From Pseudomonas anguilliseptica (lineage in GTDB: Bacteria > Pseudomonadota > Gammaproteobacteria > Pseudomonadales > Pseudomonadaceae), in NCBI RefSeq assembly GCF_021375795.1, contig NZ_JAEIOI010000001.1:620001-684000 (forward strand): 64,000 nt of DNA. The letters run 5' to 3'. A program made the position numbers and the translations under genes. Shown here in pieces: positions 19,351 through 28,626 of this stretch (position 1 is the stretch's first letter; every line of letters starts with the position of its first letter). A model generated the notes under the pieces. That model searched no databases. It saw only the letters and a program-made list of their open reading frames with translations, and was not told the DNA's origin.

Positions 19351-20970
19351 TCAGTCGCCTTGGTAGATGGCAACCTGATTACGTCCGCCGTGCTTGGCCA
19401 CATAGAGCGCCAGGTCGGCCTGCTGCGAGAGCAGCTTGCTATCGAGCTGCGGGGCCAGCTGGGCGATGCCGCAGCTGAAGGTGCAGGAGAGGTCGTGGGG
19501 TTGCGCGGAGAACTGGATTTCCGCGAAACGCTGGCGGATGTCATCCAGTACGCGGCGCGCCGAATCGGCGTCGGTGTCGGGCATGACCACCGCAAATTCT
19601 TCGCCGCCGTAACGGCCGATATGGTCACTCTTGCGCAGGCGCTGCTTGAGGAACAGCGCCAGGCTCTTGATCACCCGGTCGCCCATGGGGTGGCCGTAGG
19701 TGTCGTTGACCTTCTTGAAGAAGTCGATATCGATCATCGCAAAGCTCAGCGGCTGGCCGTCGCGCTCGGCGCGGAAGCGCGCATCCTCAAGCAGTTGCAG
19801 GGTGTGGGTGTGGTTGTAAAGACCGGTCAGGCTGTCACGCACCATACGCGCCTTGAGGCTGCGCGCGCGCGCGGCGCGGTTGCGCACGGTGGCGATCAGG
19901 TGACGCGGCTTGATTGGCTTGGTGAGGAAGTCGTCACCGCCTTCGCTCATGGCGTCGAGCTGTTTGTCCAGGTCGTCCTCGGCCGACAGGTAGATGATCG
20001 GCACGCTGACATAGCGGTCGTTGTGGCGGATGACCTGGGCCAGTTCCGGGCCGTTGCACTCGGGCATGTACATGTCGAGGATGATCAGATCCGGCTGGAA
20101 ATCGGCCAGATGGCTCATGGCCTGGATCGGCTCGATCAGGGTGCGGGTAACGATGCCGGCGCTGTTCAGCACGCGCTCGGTGTGCGTGGCCTGAGCCCGT
20201 GAATCATCGACAATCAGCACCTTGTAGGGCTCGTACTGGGAAACGTTGGTCAGCACTTCGATACGCTCGAACAGGTTCGACGCGTCGAGGCTGCCGGTGA
20301 AAAATTCGCGACCACCGGCGCGCACGGCGGCCAGGCGGGTCATGGTGTCGGTGTCTTCGGGGCTGAAGAACAGCAGCGGAATCTTGTGCTCCAGACCTTC
20401 CTGAACGCTCTGCGCCAGTTGCAGGCCGCAACCGGGGCCGGAGAAGTCGACTTCCATAATGATCGCCGCCGGGTGGCGCTCAAGGATCGCGTTACGGAAG
20501 GCATTGGCGCTGTCCAGGGCAATGGCGTTCATGCCAAAGAACTCCAGGCGCTGCACCAGCTGTTCGGCGCGCTCCATATGCTGCAGGGCCAGGTAGACCG
20601 GCTTGCGCAGCGGCGGCAGCATGGTTTGCTCGAAGCGGTCGCCGTGGCGCAGGCCGGTGCGTGACAGGCGTTGTAGCAACTGGTTGAGCTGACTGATCAG
20701 CTCGCTGTTGAGGCGCCCCCGGTTGTCGGCCACCAGTTGCAGGCAGTTGTCGATTTCCTGGGCCAACTGACTGTGTTCGGCCTGGTCGAAGCGCTCGGCA
20801 TAACGTTGCAGCAGCTGTGCGGCCTCGCGCAGCTCGCTCATGCCGGCTTCGCTCCATTCGCTGCGCTGCAGGCGTTGCCAGACTTCCAGCACCTGGCGCG
20901 CCTGATTGATCACGCGTTGGGCGAAGTGTTGCTTGAGGCGGTCGCGGCTGGGGTCTTCTTGCTCGGTCAT
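19351..20970 (-). CDS. gcbA: Diguanylate cyclase with receiver domains (GcbA/AdcA-like)
   Basis: Makes cyclic di-GMP from two GTP. 539 residues: a helical N-terminal region (1-115), a degenerate receiver-like domain (about 130-240), a full receiver (about 250-360, phospho-Asp299 in LIILDMYMPE) and GGDEF (about 380-535). The active site is GGEEF (455-459). An inhibitory I-site RKSD lies exactly five residues before it, so product inhibition is expected. In P. fluorescens and P. aeruginosa the orthologue promotes attachment and affects dispersal. No partner kinase lies beside it. A hairpin (19327-19344) follows the stop, without a T run. Confidence 0.88.
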   Translation of the reverse strand: MTEQEDPSRDRLKQHFAQRVINQARQVLEVWQRLQRSEWSEAGMSELREAAQLLQRYAERFDQAEHSQLAQEIDNCLQLVADNRGRLNSELISQLNQLLQRLSRTGLRHGDRFEQTMLPPLRKPVYLALQHMERAEQLVQRLEFFGMNAIALDSANAFRNAILERHPAAIIMEVDFSGPGCGLQLAQSVQEGLEHKIPLLFFSPEDTDTMTRLAAVRAGGREFFTGSLDASNLFERIEVLTNVSQYEPYKVLIVDDSRAQATHTERVLNSAGIVTRTLIEPIQAMSHLADFQPDLIILDMYMPECNGPELAQVIRHNDRYVSVPIIYLSAEDDLDKQLDAMSEGGDDFLTKPIKPRHLIATVRNRAARARSLKARMVRDSLTGLYNHTHTLQLLEDARFRAERDGQPLSFAMIDIDFFKKVNDTYGHPMGDRVIKSLALFLKQRLRKSDHIGRYGGEEFAVVMPDTDADSARRVLDDIRQRFAEIQFSAQPHDLSCTFSCGIAQLAPQLDSKLLSQQADLALYVAKHGGRNQVAIYQGD

Positions 20971-21277
20971 GGCCTGAGTTCAGTAAGTGCGGCGTATGCC
21001 AGCAGGTGATGGCTTAGTGCTAGCAATCCTAACACTGGGATTTTTTTTTGCGAGCACCGTCGATCTATTGGCGTCGGCCTTCTGTCTATGTGTTCACAGT
21101 TATTCGCATTCACTCAACCGGCGCTAAGTTTGCTGTTTGCCGCTGCGCTGCGGGCTGTGCATCCCTTATAGTGCAAGGCAGTTGCGCAACCCTGCGCGCA
21201 GGTTGTGGTCGAACGAGCAGCCCCGATTTGTGCAGTACGGTGGCGAGCTTGCTACTTGGGTCAAAAAGGACAACGCC
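20971..21277. other. Divergent spacer between gcbA and the DUF2333 gene
   Basis: 307 bases holding promoters for both directions. AGTGCTAG-CAATC-CTAACACT (about 21016-21036) forms an 8-bp stem with one mismatch, followed shortly by a run of nine T on the plus strand. It looks like a terminator, but no plus-strand gene precedes it. No confident sigma-70 hexamers or coding sequence are visible. Confidence 0.4.
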
Positions 21278-22351
21278 ATGTTGGATTGGAAGAATCGAAC
21301 GGCCGAAGCGCGTGATGGCGCGGCAGGCACCGCCAATACGTCATCGAGCCCATCCGCCGGCCGCCTGGCCGTGCGCAGCTTTGCCGGCCTGCTGGGGCTT
21401 TATCTGTTGGTGGCCCTGGTGGTGGGCTGGTACTGGAGTCAGGAGCCTGCGCAGTTCTCTGTGCAGCAGCGTGCCGAGGCCAGTGCCGAGTTGAATGGGC
21501 GCAAGCTGGTCAACGGTTACACCACCGTGGAAACCCTCAAGCAGGTGGCCGGTACGCTGCTCGACAAGCCGGGCGGCTACCTGTCAAACGATCTGGCGCC
21601 GCCGGGCTTGTGGCTCGACAACATGCCGAGTTGGGAGTTTGGCGTGCTGGTGCAGGTGCGTGACATGTCCCGCGCGCTGCGCAAGGACTTCACCCGTTCG
21701 CAGTCGCAGTCCACCGAGGACCCGGATCTGGCCAAAGCCGAGCCGCGTTTCCACTTCGACAACAAGAGCTGGGCGCTGCCGGCCTCGGAAGCCGAATACG
21801 CTGAAGGCATCAAATCGCTGGACCGTTACCTGGCGCGCTTGAGCGATCCGACCCAGGGCAATGCCCAGTTCTACACCCGTGCCGACAACCTGAATAACTG
21901 GTTGGGTGACGCCGCCACCCGCCTGGGTTCGCTGTCGCAGCGTCTGTCTGCCAGCGTTGGCCAGGTGCGCCTGAATACGGCAGTGGTTGATCCTGCGCCG
22001 GGCGAAGGCGTGGCGCAGCCGGATTTTGTCGAAGGGGTGAACTACGAAACGCCGTGGCTGCAGATCGACAACGTGTTCTACGAGGCGCGTGGCCAGGCCT
22101 GGGCGCTGGCGCATCTGCTGCGTGCCATTGAGGTGGATTTCGCCGATGTATTGGCGAAGAAGAATGCCACCGTCAGCGTGCGGCAGATCATCCGCGAGCT
22201 GGAAGCTGCGCAGGAAACCCTGTGGAGCCCGATGGTGCTCAACGGCAGCGGTTATGGCCTGCTGGCCAACCACTCGCTGGTAATGGCCAACTACATTTCC
22301 CGCGCCAATGCCGGGTTGATCGACCTGCGCCAGCTGCTGTCGCAGGGTTGA
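21278..22351 (+). CDS. DUF2333 family membrane protein
   Basis: 357 residues, function unknown. One N-terminal transmembrane segment (LAVRSFAGLLGLYLLVALVVGWYW, about 30-52, split here into its hydrophobic core) anchors a large, probably periplasmic domain with the family stretches VNGYTTVETLKQVA, KPGGYLSNDLAPPG and NMPSWEFGVLVQVRD. The start ATG at 21278 has AAGGA seven bases upstream; the frame extends to 21137 without support. A NUDIX gene follows three bases after the stop, so the two are cotranscribed. Same order as P. aeruginosa PA4842-PA4841, from memory. Confidence 0.8.
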   Translation: MLDWKNRTAEARDGAAGTANTSSSPSAGRLAVRSFAGLLGLYLLVALVVGWYWSQEPAQFSVQQRAEASAELNGRKLVNGYTTVETLKQVAGTLLDKPGGYLSNDLAPPGLWLDNMPSWEFGVLVQVRDMSRALRKDFTRSQSQSTEDPDLAKAEPRFHFDNKSWALPASEAEYAEGIKSLDRYLARLSDPTQGNAQFYTRADNLNNWLGDAATRLGSLSQRLSASVGQVRLNTAVVDPAPGEGVAQPDFVEGVNYETPWLQIDNVFYEARGQAWALAHLLRAIEVDFADVLAKKNATVSVRQIIRELEAAQETLWSPMVLNGSGYGLLANHSLVMANYISRANAGLIDLRQLLSQG

Positions 22352-22354
22352 GCT

Positions 22355-22891
22355 GTGGCCTGGTCCGAAGCCGAGGTGGCGCACCGCGCTGCCTCGGATG
22401 CCGAGCGCATCGCCTGGGTCGACGAGCACGATCGGCTGCTGGGCGGCGTATTGCGCAGTGAACTGCGCGAGCGGCACCTGATTGGCCGTGGCACCTACAT
22501 ACTGCTGTTCAACAGCGCCGGCCAGCTCTGTGTACACCGGCGCACCTTGAGCAAGGCGTTGTACCCCGGTTATTGGGATGTGGCCGCCGGCGGCATGGTG
22601 CTGGAGGGCGAGAGCTACGCCGAATCCGCTGCTCGTGAGCTAGCGGAAGAGCTGGGGATCGAGGATGCGGTCCTGGTCGAGCACGCGCATTTTCTCTATG
22701 ACGCGCCGGAAAGTCGCCTGTGGTGCATGGCCTATTCGGCGGTGTCCGATGCGCCGCTGCGCTTGCAGCCGGAAGAAGTGCTGGAGGCGCGCTTTATCTC
22801 CATCGACGACGCACTGGCGGAGACTCGGCACCTGCCGTATTGCCCTGACTCATTGGCCGCTTTAGAGCGCTATCTGGCCGCCATTGGCTAG
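22355..22891 (+). CDS. NUDIX hydrolase
   Basis: 178 residues. It carries a complete Nudix box: GGMVLEGESYAESAARELAEELGI fits G-x5-E-x7-REU-x-EE-x-GU (shown in two parts, GGMVLEGESY then AESAARELAEELGI). The N-terminal ERIAWVDEHDRLLGGVLRSEL resembles the YfcD/isopentenyl-diphosphate-isomerase-like branch, but the substrate is not known. Start is GTG at 22355, immediately after the DUF2333 stop, implying translational coupling. Confidence 0.85.
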   Translation: MAWSEAEVAHRAASDAERIAWVDEHDRLLGGVLRSELRERHLIGRGTYILLFNSAGQLCVHRRTLSKALYPGYWDVAAGGMVLEGESYAESAARELAEELGIEDAVLVEHAHFLYDAPESRLWCMAYSAVSDAPLRLQPEEVLEARFISIDDALAETRHLPYCPDSLAALERYLAAIG

Positions 22892-23161
22892 CCTCTTGAT
22901 CTCGCTAAACCCCGCGCCGCCCTTGGCGTTGTGCAGGATATTTGGACGTTTTGTTCGGCATCCCGCACGGCGTCGCTAATCCGCCGATTAATGGCGCATT
23001 TTTACACTTAGCAGCTGCGCTTTTTGCCGTTACACTGCGCCGCCTTCAAGCCCTGGCCGTGTATCGCCAGGGTGCGCTGCCCCTGCCTGAGTGGGGCTTC
23101 GCGGTCGATGCCGTCTACGGTGTTGACCAGTCGCTATCCTGACCCCTTCGAGGACCAACCG

Positions 23162-23533
23162 GTGGTCAAGAAAGCTTCCTCATTTGCCGCCCTCGGCGGC
23201 CTGGTGTATTCCACCGATAGCGGTCGGCATTGCCCGGACTGCAGCCAACCGGTGGACGCCTGCACCTGCAAACAGACCCTGATCCCCGAAGGTGATGGCA
23301 TCGCCCGCGTGCGCCGCGAAACCAAAGGTCGTGGCGGCAAGACGGTGACCACCATCAGCGGTGTACCGCTGGCCGTCGATGCCCTCCAGGAGCTCGCCAG
23401 TGCCCTGAAGAAACGCTGCGGCTGCGGCGGTTCGCTCAAGGACGGGGTGATCGAGATTCAGGGTGACCACGTCGAGCTGCTGCTCGCCGAATTGATCAAG
23501 CAAGGCTTCAAAGCCAAGAAGTCCGGCGGCTGA
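23162..23533 (+). CDS. SUI1/eIF1-like translation initiation factor family protein (YciH type)
   Basis: 123 residues from a GTG start (23162-23164) with GAGGA seven bases upstream; ATG starts farther upstream give a leader not seen in the family. The N-terminus has a possible metal-binding set CPDC...CTC. The C-terminal SUI1 fold contains VRRETKGRGGKTVTTISGVP, KKRCGCGGSLKDGVIEIQGDH and LIKQGFKAKKSGG. YciH-like proteins may affect start-site fidelity, but their bacterial role is not settled. Preceded by 270 bases with no other gene. Confidence 0.88.
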   Translation: MVKKASSFAALGGLVYSTDSGRHCPDCSQPVDACTCKQTLIPEGDGIARVRRETKGRGGKTVTTISGVPLAVDALQELASALKKRCGCGGSLKDGVIEIQGDHVELLLAELIKQGFKAKKSGG

Positions 23534-23656
23534 TCGCGTCTTTTCTAAACTTACTCGGCGGACCTTGGGTCACAGCTGAGGAATCGTCATTTTCCGACTT
23601 TACTCTGTAAGCGTCTTGGCACTGCCAAGGCCACCACGCCAGCAAGGGAGACTTCG

Positions 23657-25570
23657 ATGTCTGCACGACGCACACGCAAAGATGACGGCAGCCAGTGGAC
23701 CGTAGCGGACAGCCGCAGTGTCTATGGCATTCGCCATTGGGGCGCGGGTTATTTCGCGATCAATGACAAGGGCCGTGTCGAGGTGCGCCCGAATGGCCCG
23801 CAAAGTACGCCGATCGACCTCTACGAGCAGATCGACGAGCTGCGTTCCAGCGGTCTGTCGCTGCCCTTGCTGGTGCGTTTTCCGGACATTCTGCAAGATC
23901 GCGTACGCCAGCTGACCGGTGCGTTCGACGCCAACATTGCGCGCCTGGAGTACCAGAGCCGCTATACCGCGCTGTACCCGATCAAGGTCAATCAGCAGGA
24001 AGCGGTGGTGGAAAACATCATCGCCACGCAGAACGTCTCCATCGGCCTGGAAGCCGGCTCCAAGCCGGAGCTGATGGCCGTGCTGGCGCTGGCCCCGAAG
24101 GGCGGCACCATCGTCTGCAACGGTTACAAGGACCGCGAGTTCATCAAGTTGGCACTGATGGGGCAGAAGCTCGGTCACAACGTATTTATCGTCATCGAAA
24201 AAGAATCCGAAGTGCAGCTGGTGATCGAGGAGGCCGCCGAACTCAAGGTGGCACCGCAGGTCGGCCTGCGTGTGCGCCTGTCGTCGCTGGCCTCGAGCAA
24301 GTGGGCTGACACTGGCGGCGAGAAGTCCAAATTCGGTCTGTCGGCGGCGCAGCTGCTGTCGGTGGTCGAGCGCTTCCGTGCCGCAGGGCTGGATCAGGGC
24401 ATTCGCCTGCTGCACTTCCATATGGGCTCGCAGATCGCCAACCTGTCCGACTATCAGCACGGTTTCAAGGAAGCCATCCGTTACTACGGCGAACTGCGTG
24501 GCCTGGGCCTGCCGGTCGACCATATCGACGTCGGTGGTGGTCTGGGCGTGGATTACGACGGCACCCACTCGCGCAATGCCAGCTCGATCAACTACGACAT
24601 GGACGACTACGCCGGTGTCGTGGTCGGCATGCTCAAGGAATTCTGCGATGCACAGTCATTGCCACACCCGCATATCTTCTCGGAAAGCGGCCGCTCGCTG
24701 ACCGCGCACCACGCCATGCTGGTGGTGCAGGTTACCGACGTGGAAAAACACAACGACGAGATTCCGCGTATCGAGGATGTCACCAGCCTGCCGGAAACCG
24801 TGCGTTACTTGGTCGAGCTGCTCGGACCGACCGATATCGAAATGGTCACCGAGACCTACTGGCGCGCCACCCACTACATGAGCGATGTGGCCACTCAGTA
24901 CGCCGATGGCAAACTCAGCCTGACCGAGAAGGCCCTGGCCGAGCAGTGCTACTTCGCCGTGTGCCGCCGTTTGCACAACTCGCTCAAAGCCCGTCAGCGC
25001 TCGCACCGTCAGGTGCTCGATGAGCTGAACGATAAGCTGGCCGACAAGTACATCTGCAACTTCTCGGTATTCCAGAGCCTGCCGGACACCTGGGCCATCG
25101 GCCAGGTGCTGCCGATTCTGCCGCTCAACCGCCTTGACGAAGAGCCGCTGCGCCGCGCCGTGCTGCAGGACCTGACCTGCGACTCCGACGGCAAGATCCG
25201 CCAGTACGTTGATGAGCAGTCGATCGAGACCAGCCTGCCGGTGCACGAAGTGCGTGAAGGTGAGGACTACCTGCTGGGTATCTTCCTGGTCGGTGCCTAC
25301 CAAGAGATCTTGGGCGATATGCACAACCTGTTCGGTGACACCGACTCGGTGAACATCTACCAGAATGCCGATGGCAGCGTGTACCACGCCGGTATCGAGA
25401 CCCACGACACCATCGAGGACATGCTGCGCTACGTGCACTTGTCGCCCGAAGAGTTGATGACCCACTACCGCGACAAGGTCGCCAGCGCCAAGATCAGCCC
25501 GCGCGAACGTACCCAGTTCCTTGATGCGCTGCGTCTGGGATTGACCCGTTCCTCTTACCTATCCTCATAA
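23657..25570 (+). CDS. speA: Biosynthetic arginine decarboxylase
   Basis: PLP enzyme converting arginine to agmatine for polyamine synthesis. 637 residues, family length. The PLP lysine is Lys110 in LYPIKVNQQ. Other motifs: [32 protein letters not shown], the active-site Cys region AEQCYFAVC and the C-terminal [18 protein letters not shown] precedes the ATG. A strong terminator follows at once. Cytoplasmic or periplasm-associated in other bacteria; no signal peptide here. Confidence 0.97.
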   Translation: MSARRTRKDDGSQWTVADSRSVYGIRHWGAGYFAINDKGRVEVRPNGPQSTPIDLYEQIDELRSSGLSLPLLVRFPDILQDRVRQLTGAFDANIARLEYQSRYTALYPIKVNQQEAVVENIIATQNVSIGLEAGSKPELMAVLALAPKGGTIVCNGYKDREFIKLALMGQKLGHNVFIVIEKESEVQLVIEEAAELKVAPQVGLRVRLSSLASSKWADTGGEKSKFGLSAAQLLSVVERFRAAGLDQGIRLLHFHMGSQIANLSDYQHGFKEAIRYYGELRGLGLPVDHIDVGGGLGVDYDGTHSRNASSINYDMDDYAGVVVGMLKEFCDAQSLPHPHIFSESGRSLTAHHAMLVVQVTDVEKHNDEIPRIEDVTSLPETVRYLVELLGPTDIEMVTETYWRATHYMSDVATQYADGKLSLTEKALAEQCYFAVCRRLHNSLKARQRSHRQVLDELNDKLADKYICNFSVFQSLPDTWAIGQVLPILPLNRLDEEPLRRAVLQDLTCDSDGKIRQYVDEQSIETSLPVHEVREGEDYLLGIFLVGAYQEILGDMHNLFGDTDSVNIYQNADGSVYHAGIETHDTIEDMLRYVHLSPEELMTHYRDKVASAKISPRERTQFLDALRLGLTRSSYLSS

Positions 25571-25585
25571 GCTTGCGCTGAATGC

Positions 25586-25612
25586 AAAAGGCCCCGCACT
25601 GCGGGGCCTTTT
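25586..25612. terminator. Bidirectional terminator between speA and the SDR gene
   Basis: AAAAGGCCCCGC-ACT-GCGGGGCCTTTT is a perfect 12-bp stem with a three-base loop, flanked by A and T runs. It sits between the convergent speA and reductase genes and serves both. Confidence 0.9.
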
Positions 25613-25630
25613 GCTTTCTGCTGGCGGCGA

Positions 25631-26986
25631 TTAAGCCCCGAGCAGGCTTTGCCCGCAGACACGCAACACCTGCGCGGTGGCCGCGCCGGAACCCGGCTGG
25701 GCAAACCAGGCCACGGCTTCGGCGACGTCCTGCGGCAGGCCGCCCTGGCCCATGGAGTTCATCCGTCGACCGGCTTCGCGGATGGTCAGCGGGATGGCGG
25801 CGGTCATCTGGGTTTCGATAAAGCCGGGCGCTACCGCATTGATGCTGATGCCGCGTTTGCCCAGCGCCGGTGCCCAGGCCTGGGCCAGGCCGATCACGCC
25901 GGCCTTGCTCACTGCGTAGTTGGTCTGACCCAGATTGCCGGCGATGCCGCTGATCGAGGCGATCAGCACCACGCGGCCATTGTCGTGCAGCTTGCCGGCG
26001 TCCAGCAGGGCCTGGGTCAGCACCTGCGGGGCATTGAGGTTGACGTTGATCACCGAGTTCCAGAACGCATCGCTCATCTTCGCCAGGGTCTTGTCGCGGG
26101 TGATGCCGGCGTTGTGTACAACGATATCGATGCCGTCCGGCAGTGCTTCGACCAGCTGTGCGGCGGCATCATCGGCGCAGATGTCCAGGGCCAGGCCGCG
26201 CCCGCCCAGGCGTGCGGCCAGGGCATCGAGGGCGTCTTTGGCCGGCGGTACGTCCAGCAGCACCACCTCGGCGCCGTCGCGGGCCAGGGTTTCCGCGATG
26301 GCCGCACCGATGCCGCGCGAGGCGCCGGTGACCAGGGCCTTTTTGCCGGCCAGTGGGCGAGTCCAGTCCTTGACCTGTTCGCCGCAGGCGTTCAGGCGCA
26401 ACACCTGGCCGGACACGTACGCGCTTTTCGGCGAGAGGAAGAAGCGCAGCGCGCCTTCCAGCTGCGACTCGCCACCCTTGCCGACGTAGATCAGCTGTAC
26501 GTTGCCACCACGGCGGATTTCCTTGCCCAGCGAGCGGGTAAAACCTTCCAGGGAGCGCTGCACGCTGGCGGCAATCGGGTCTTTCAGTGACTCCGGCGCG
26601 CGGCCGAGGATTACCACGCGTGGGCATTTGTCTAGGCCCTTGAAGGTCGGCTGGAAGAAGTCGCGCAGCTCAATCAACTGCTCGAACCGGGTCAGGTGGC
26701 TGGCATCAAAGACCAGCGCCTTGAGTTTGGGGCCGTGTTCGGCGGTCCAGCGCGGCAGCTCGAACTGGCCTTCGCGGGCGGCGTACAGGGCGTCAGTCAG
26801 CTTGTGCGCGAAGGGCAGTACGGCGCTGGCCAGACTGCCTTCGCCACCCAGCAGCAGGGCGCCGTCCACTGGCCGGCTGCGTCCGGCCATCCAGCGTTCC
26901 AGCAGCAGCGGTGCGGGCAGGCCGAGCGCGCTGACCAGGCGGCGACCGGATGTGGAGTTGGCAAAGGCGAGATAACGGTCGGACAT
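25631..26986 (-). CDS. Two-domain short-chain dehydrogenase, 3-oxoacyl-ACP reductase-like
   Basis: 451 residues from MSDRYLAFANST, with AGGAG upstream. The C-terminal half (about 205-450) is a complete FabG-like SDR: GASRGIGAAIAE for NADP binding, VHNAGITRD, SISGIAGNLGQ and the YAVSK catalytic Tyr/Lys. The N-terminal ~200 residues look like a second, degenerate Rossmann domain without a glycine-rich loop or catalytic residues, as in high-molecular-weight FabG4-type enzymes. It is divergent from a thiolase gene; P. aeruginosa PA4786/PA4785 shows the same pair (from memory). Probably acts on beta-ketoacyl-CoA or -ACP. Confidence 0.82.
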   Translation of the reverse strand: MSDRYLAFANSTSGRRLVSALGLPAPLLLERWMAGRSRPVDGALLLGGEGSLASAVLPFAHKLTDALYAAREGQFELPRWTAEHGPKLKALVFDASHLTRFEQLIELRDFFQPTFKGLDKCPRVVILGRAPESLKDPIAASVQRSLEGFTRSLGKEIRRGGNVQLIYVGKGGESQLEGALRFFLSPKSAYVSGQVLRLNACGEQVKDWTRPLAGKKALVTGASRGIGAAIAETLARDGAEVVLLDVPPAKDALDALAARLGGRGLALDICADDAAAQLVEALPDGIDIVVHNAGITRDKTLAKMSDAFWNSVINVNLNAPQVLTQALLDAGKLHDNGRVVLIASISGIAGNLGQTNYAVSKAGVIGLAQAWAPALGKRGISINAVAPGFIETQMTAAIPLTIREAGRRMNSMGQGGLPQDVAEAVAWFAQPGSGAATAQVLRVCGQSLLGA

Positions 26987-27146
26987 GGAGCGGCTCCTGC
27001 GCATGGATCAAAAGTGCGCCCACTCTACGCAGCCCGCAGAAATGCGCAATTGACCGCATCCGCCTGCTGTGCCGGCAAGGCGGCCAATGCCACACTGCGG
27101 ACATAGGCTAGCCTGTCCCCCAATTATTTCAGCCAAGGATTTCTCC

Positions 27147-28427
27147 ATGACTCAGCCGCGCCGCGTCGCCATTGTCGGTGGTAACCGTATTCCGTTCGCC
27201 CGCTCCAATACCGTCTACGCCACCGCGAGCAACCAGGAGATGCTGACCAGCGCACTGGATGGTCTGGTCGAGCGCTTCAACCTGCATGGCGAACGCCTTG
27301 GCGAGGTGGTGGCGGGTGCGGTGCTCAAGCATTCGCGCGATTTCAACCTGACCCGCGAATGCGTGCTCGGCTCGCGCCTGGCCCCGGAAACCCCGGCCTA
27401 TGACCTGCAGCAGGCTTGCGGCACCGGTCTGGAAGCGGCGCTGCTGGTGGCCAACAAGATCGCTCTCGGGCAGATCGAATGCGGCATCGCCGGTGGCGTC
27501 GACACCACCTCGGACGCGCCAATCGGGGTCAACGAAGGGCTGCGCAAGATTCTTCTGCAAGCCAACCGTGGCAAGAGCACCGGCGAGAAGATCAAGAGCC
27601 TGCTGCAGATTCGCCCACGCCACCTGGCCCCGGCCATTCCGCGCAACGGCGAGCCGCGCACCGGGCTGTCGATGGGTGAGCATTGCGAGCTGATGGCACA
27701 GACCTGGGCCATCCCGCGCGATGAGCAAGACAAACTGGCCGTGGCCAGCCACCAGAAACTTGCCGCCGCCTATGCCGAAGGCTGGCACGACGACCTGCTG
27801 ACGCCGTTCCGTGGCCTGACCCGCGACCAGAACCTGCGCGCAGACATCAGCCTGGAAAAACTTGCCACCCTCAAACCCTGCTTCGAGCGCAGCCCACGCG
27901 GCACCATGACCGCCGCCAACTCGACGCCGCTGACCGATGGCGCGTCCCTGGTGCTGCTGGCCAGTGAAGAGTGGGCCAAGGCCCGTGGCCTGCCGATTCT
28001 GGCCTATTGGAAGGATGGTGAAGCCGCGGCTGTGGATTTTGTCGGTGCGGGCAAGGAAGGCCTGCTGATGGCGCCGGCCTACGCCGTACCGCGGCTGCTG
28101 GCGCGTAACAAGCTGACGCTGCAGGACTTCGACTACTACGAAATCCACGAAGCCTTCGCCGCCCAGGTGCTCTGCACCCTCAAGGCCTGGGAAGACGCCG
28201 ACTACTGCAAGACCCGCCTGGGCCTGGATGCGCCGCTGGGGGCCATCGACCGCAGCAAGATGAACGTCAAGGGCAGTTCGCTGGCCGCCGGCCATCCCTT
28301 TGCTGCCACCGGTGGGCGCATCGTCGCCAACCTGGCCAAGCTGCTCTCGGTGGCCCAGGAGGGCCGCGGGCTGATTTCGATCTGCGCGGCTGGTGGTCAA
28401 GGTGTGACTGCAATCCTGGAAAAGTAA
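27147..28427 (+). CDS. Acetyl-CoA C-acyltransferase (thiolase)
   Basis: 426 residues from MTQPRRVAIVGGNRIPFA, with AAGGA eight bases upstream; the frame extends to 27069 without support. Thiolase catalytic elements: nucleophilic Cys in LQQACGTGLEAALLV, His in AAGHPFAATGGR and the second Cys in SICAAGGQG. The length and sequence resemble FadI-like thiolases. Divergent from the two-domain SDR gene, suggesting that the two act in one beta-oxidation or acyl chain pathway; substrate chain length is not evident. Confidence 0.88.
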   Translation: MTQPRRVAIVGGNRIPFARSNTVYATASNQEMLTSALDGLVERFNLHGERLGEVVAGAVLKHSRDFNLTRECVLGSRLAPETPAYDLQQACGTGLEAALLVANKIALGQIECGIAGGVDTTSDAPIGVNEGLRKILLQANRGKSTGEKIKSLLQIRPRHLAPAIPRNGEPRTGLSMGEHCELMAQTWAIPRDEQDKLAVASHQKLAAAYAEGWHDDLLTPFRGLTRDQNLRADISLEKLATLKPCFERSPRGTMTAANSTPLTDGASLVLLASEEWAKARGLPILAYWKDGEAAAVDFVGAGKEGLLMAPAYAVPRLLARNKLTLQDFDYYEIHEAFAAQVLCTLKAWEDADYCKTRLGLDAPLGAIDRSKMNVKGSSLAAGHPFAATGGRIVANLAKLLSVAQEGRGLISICAAGGQGVTAILEK

Positions 28428-28484
28428 TCAAACAGCGGTATTCGCACGCGGTGCGGGTACTGATGTATGCAACTCCGTGATTTG

Positions 28485-28518
28485 GAGCGGCCCACGAAGG
28501 TGGTGCCGCTCTTTTTTT
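28485..28518 (+). terminator. Intrinsic terminator after the thiolase gene
   Basis: GAGCGGC plus CCAC, a GAAG loop, then GTGG, a bulged T and GCCGCTC make an 11-bp stem followed by seven T. A textbook Rho-independent terminator about 58 bases past the stop. Confidence 0.9.
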
Positions 28519-28536
28519 ATCTCAGCATTCGGACAA

Positions 28537-28622
28537 GTAGGTTGGTGTTGAGCGCAGCGAAGCCCAACAGATCGCTGCATATCTCGTTGGGTTTCGTCGC
28601 GATGCTCCTCAACCCAACCTAC
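28537..28622. repeat. GTAGGTTGG palindromic intergenic repeat
   Basis: An 86-base imperfect palindrome. The ends are GTAGGTTGG and CCAACCTAC, and the internal arms are GCAGCGAAGCCCAAC and GTTGGGTTTCG. This is a type of short mobile-looking repeat widely scattered in proteobacterial intergenic DNA. It ends five bases before the ada stop codon, so it may form the 3' end of the ada transcript. Confidence 0.75.
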
Positions 28623-28626
28623 GCAG

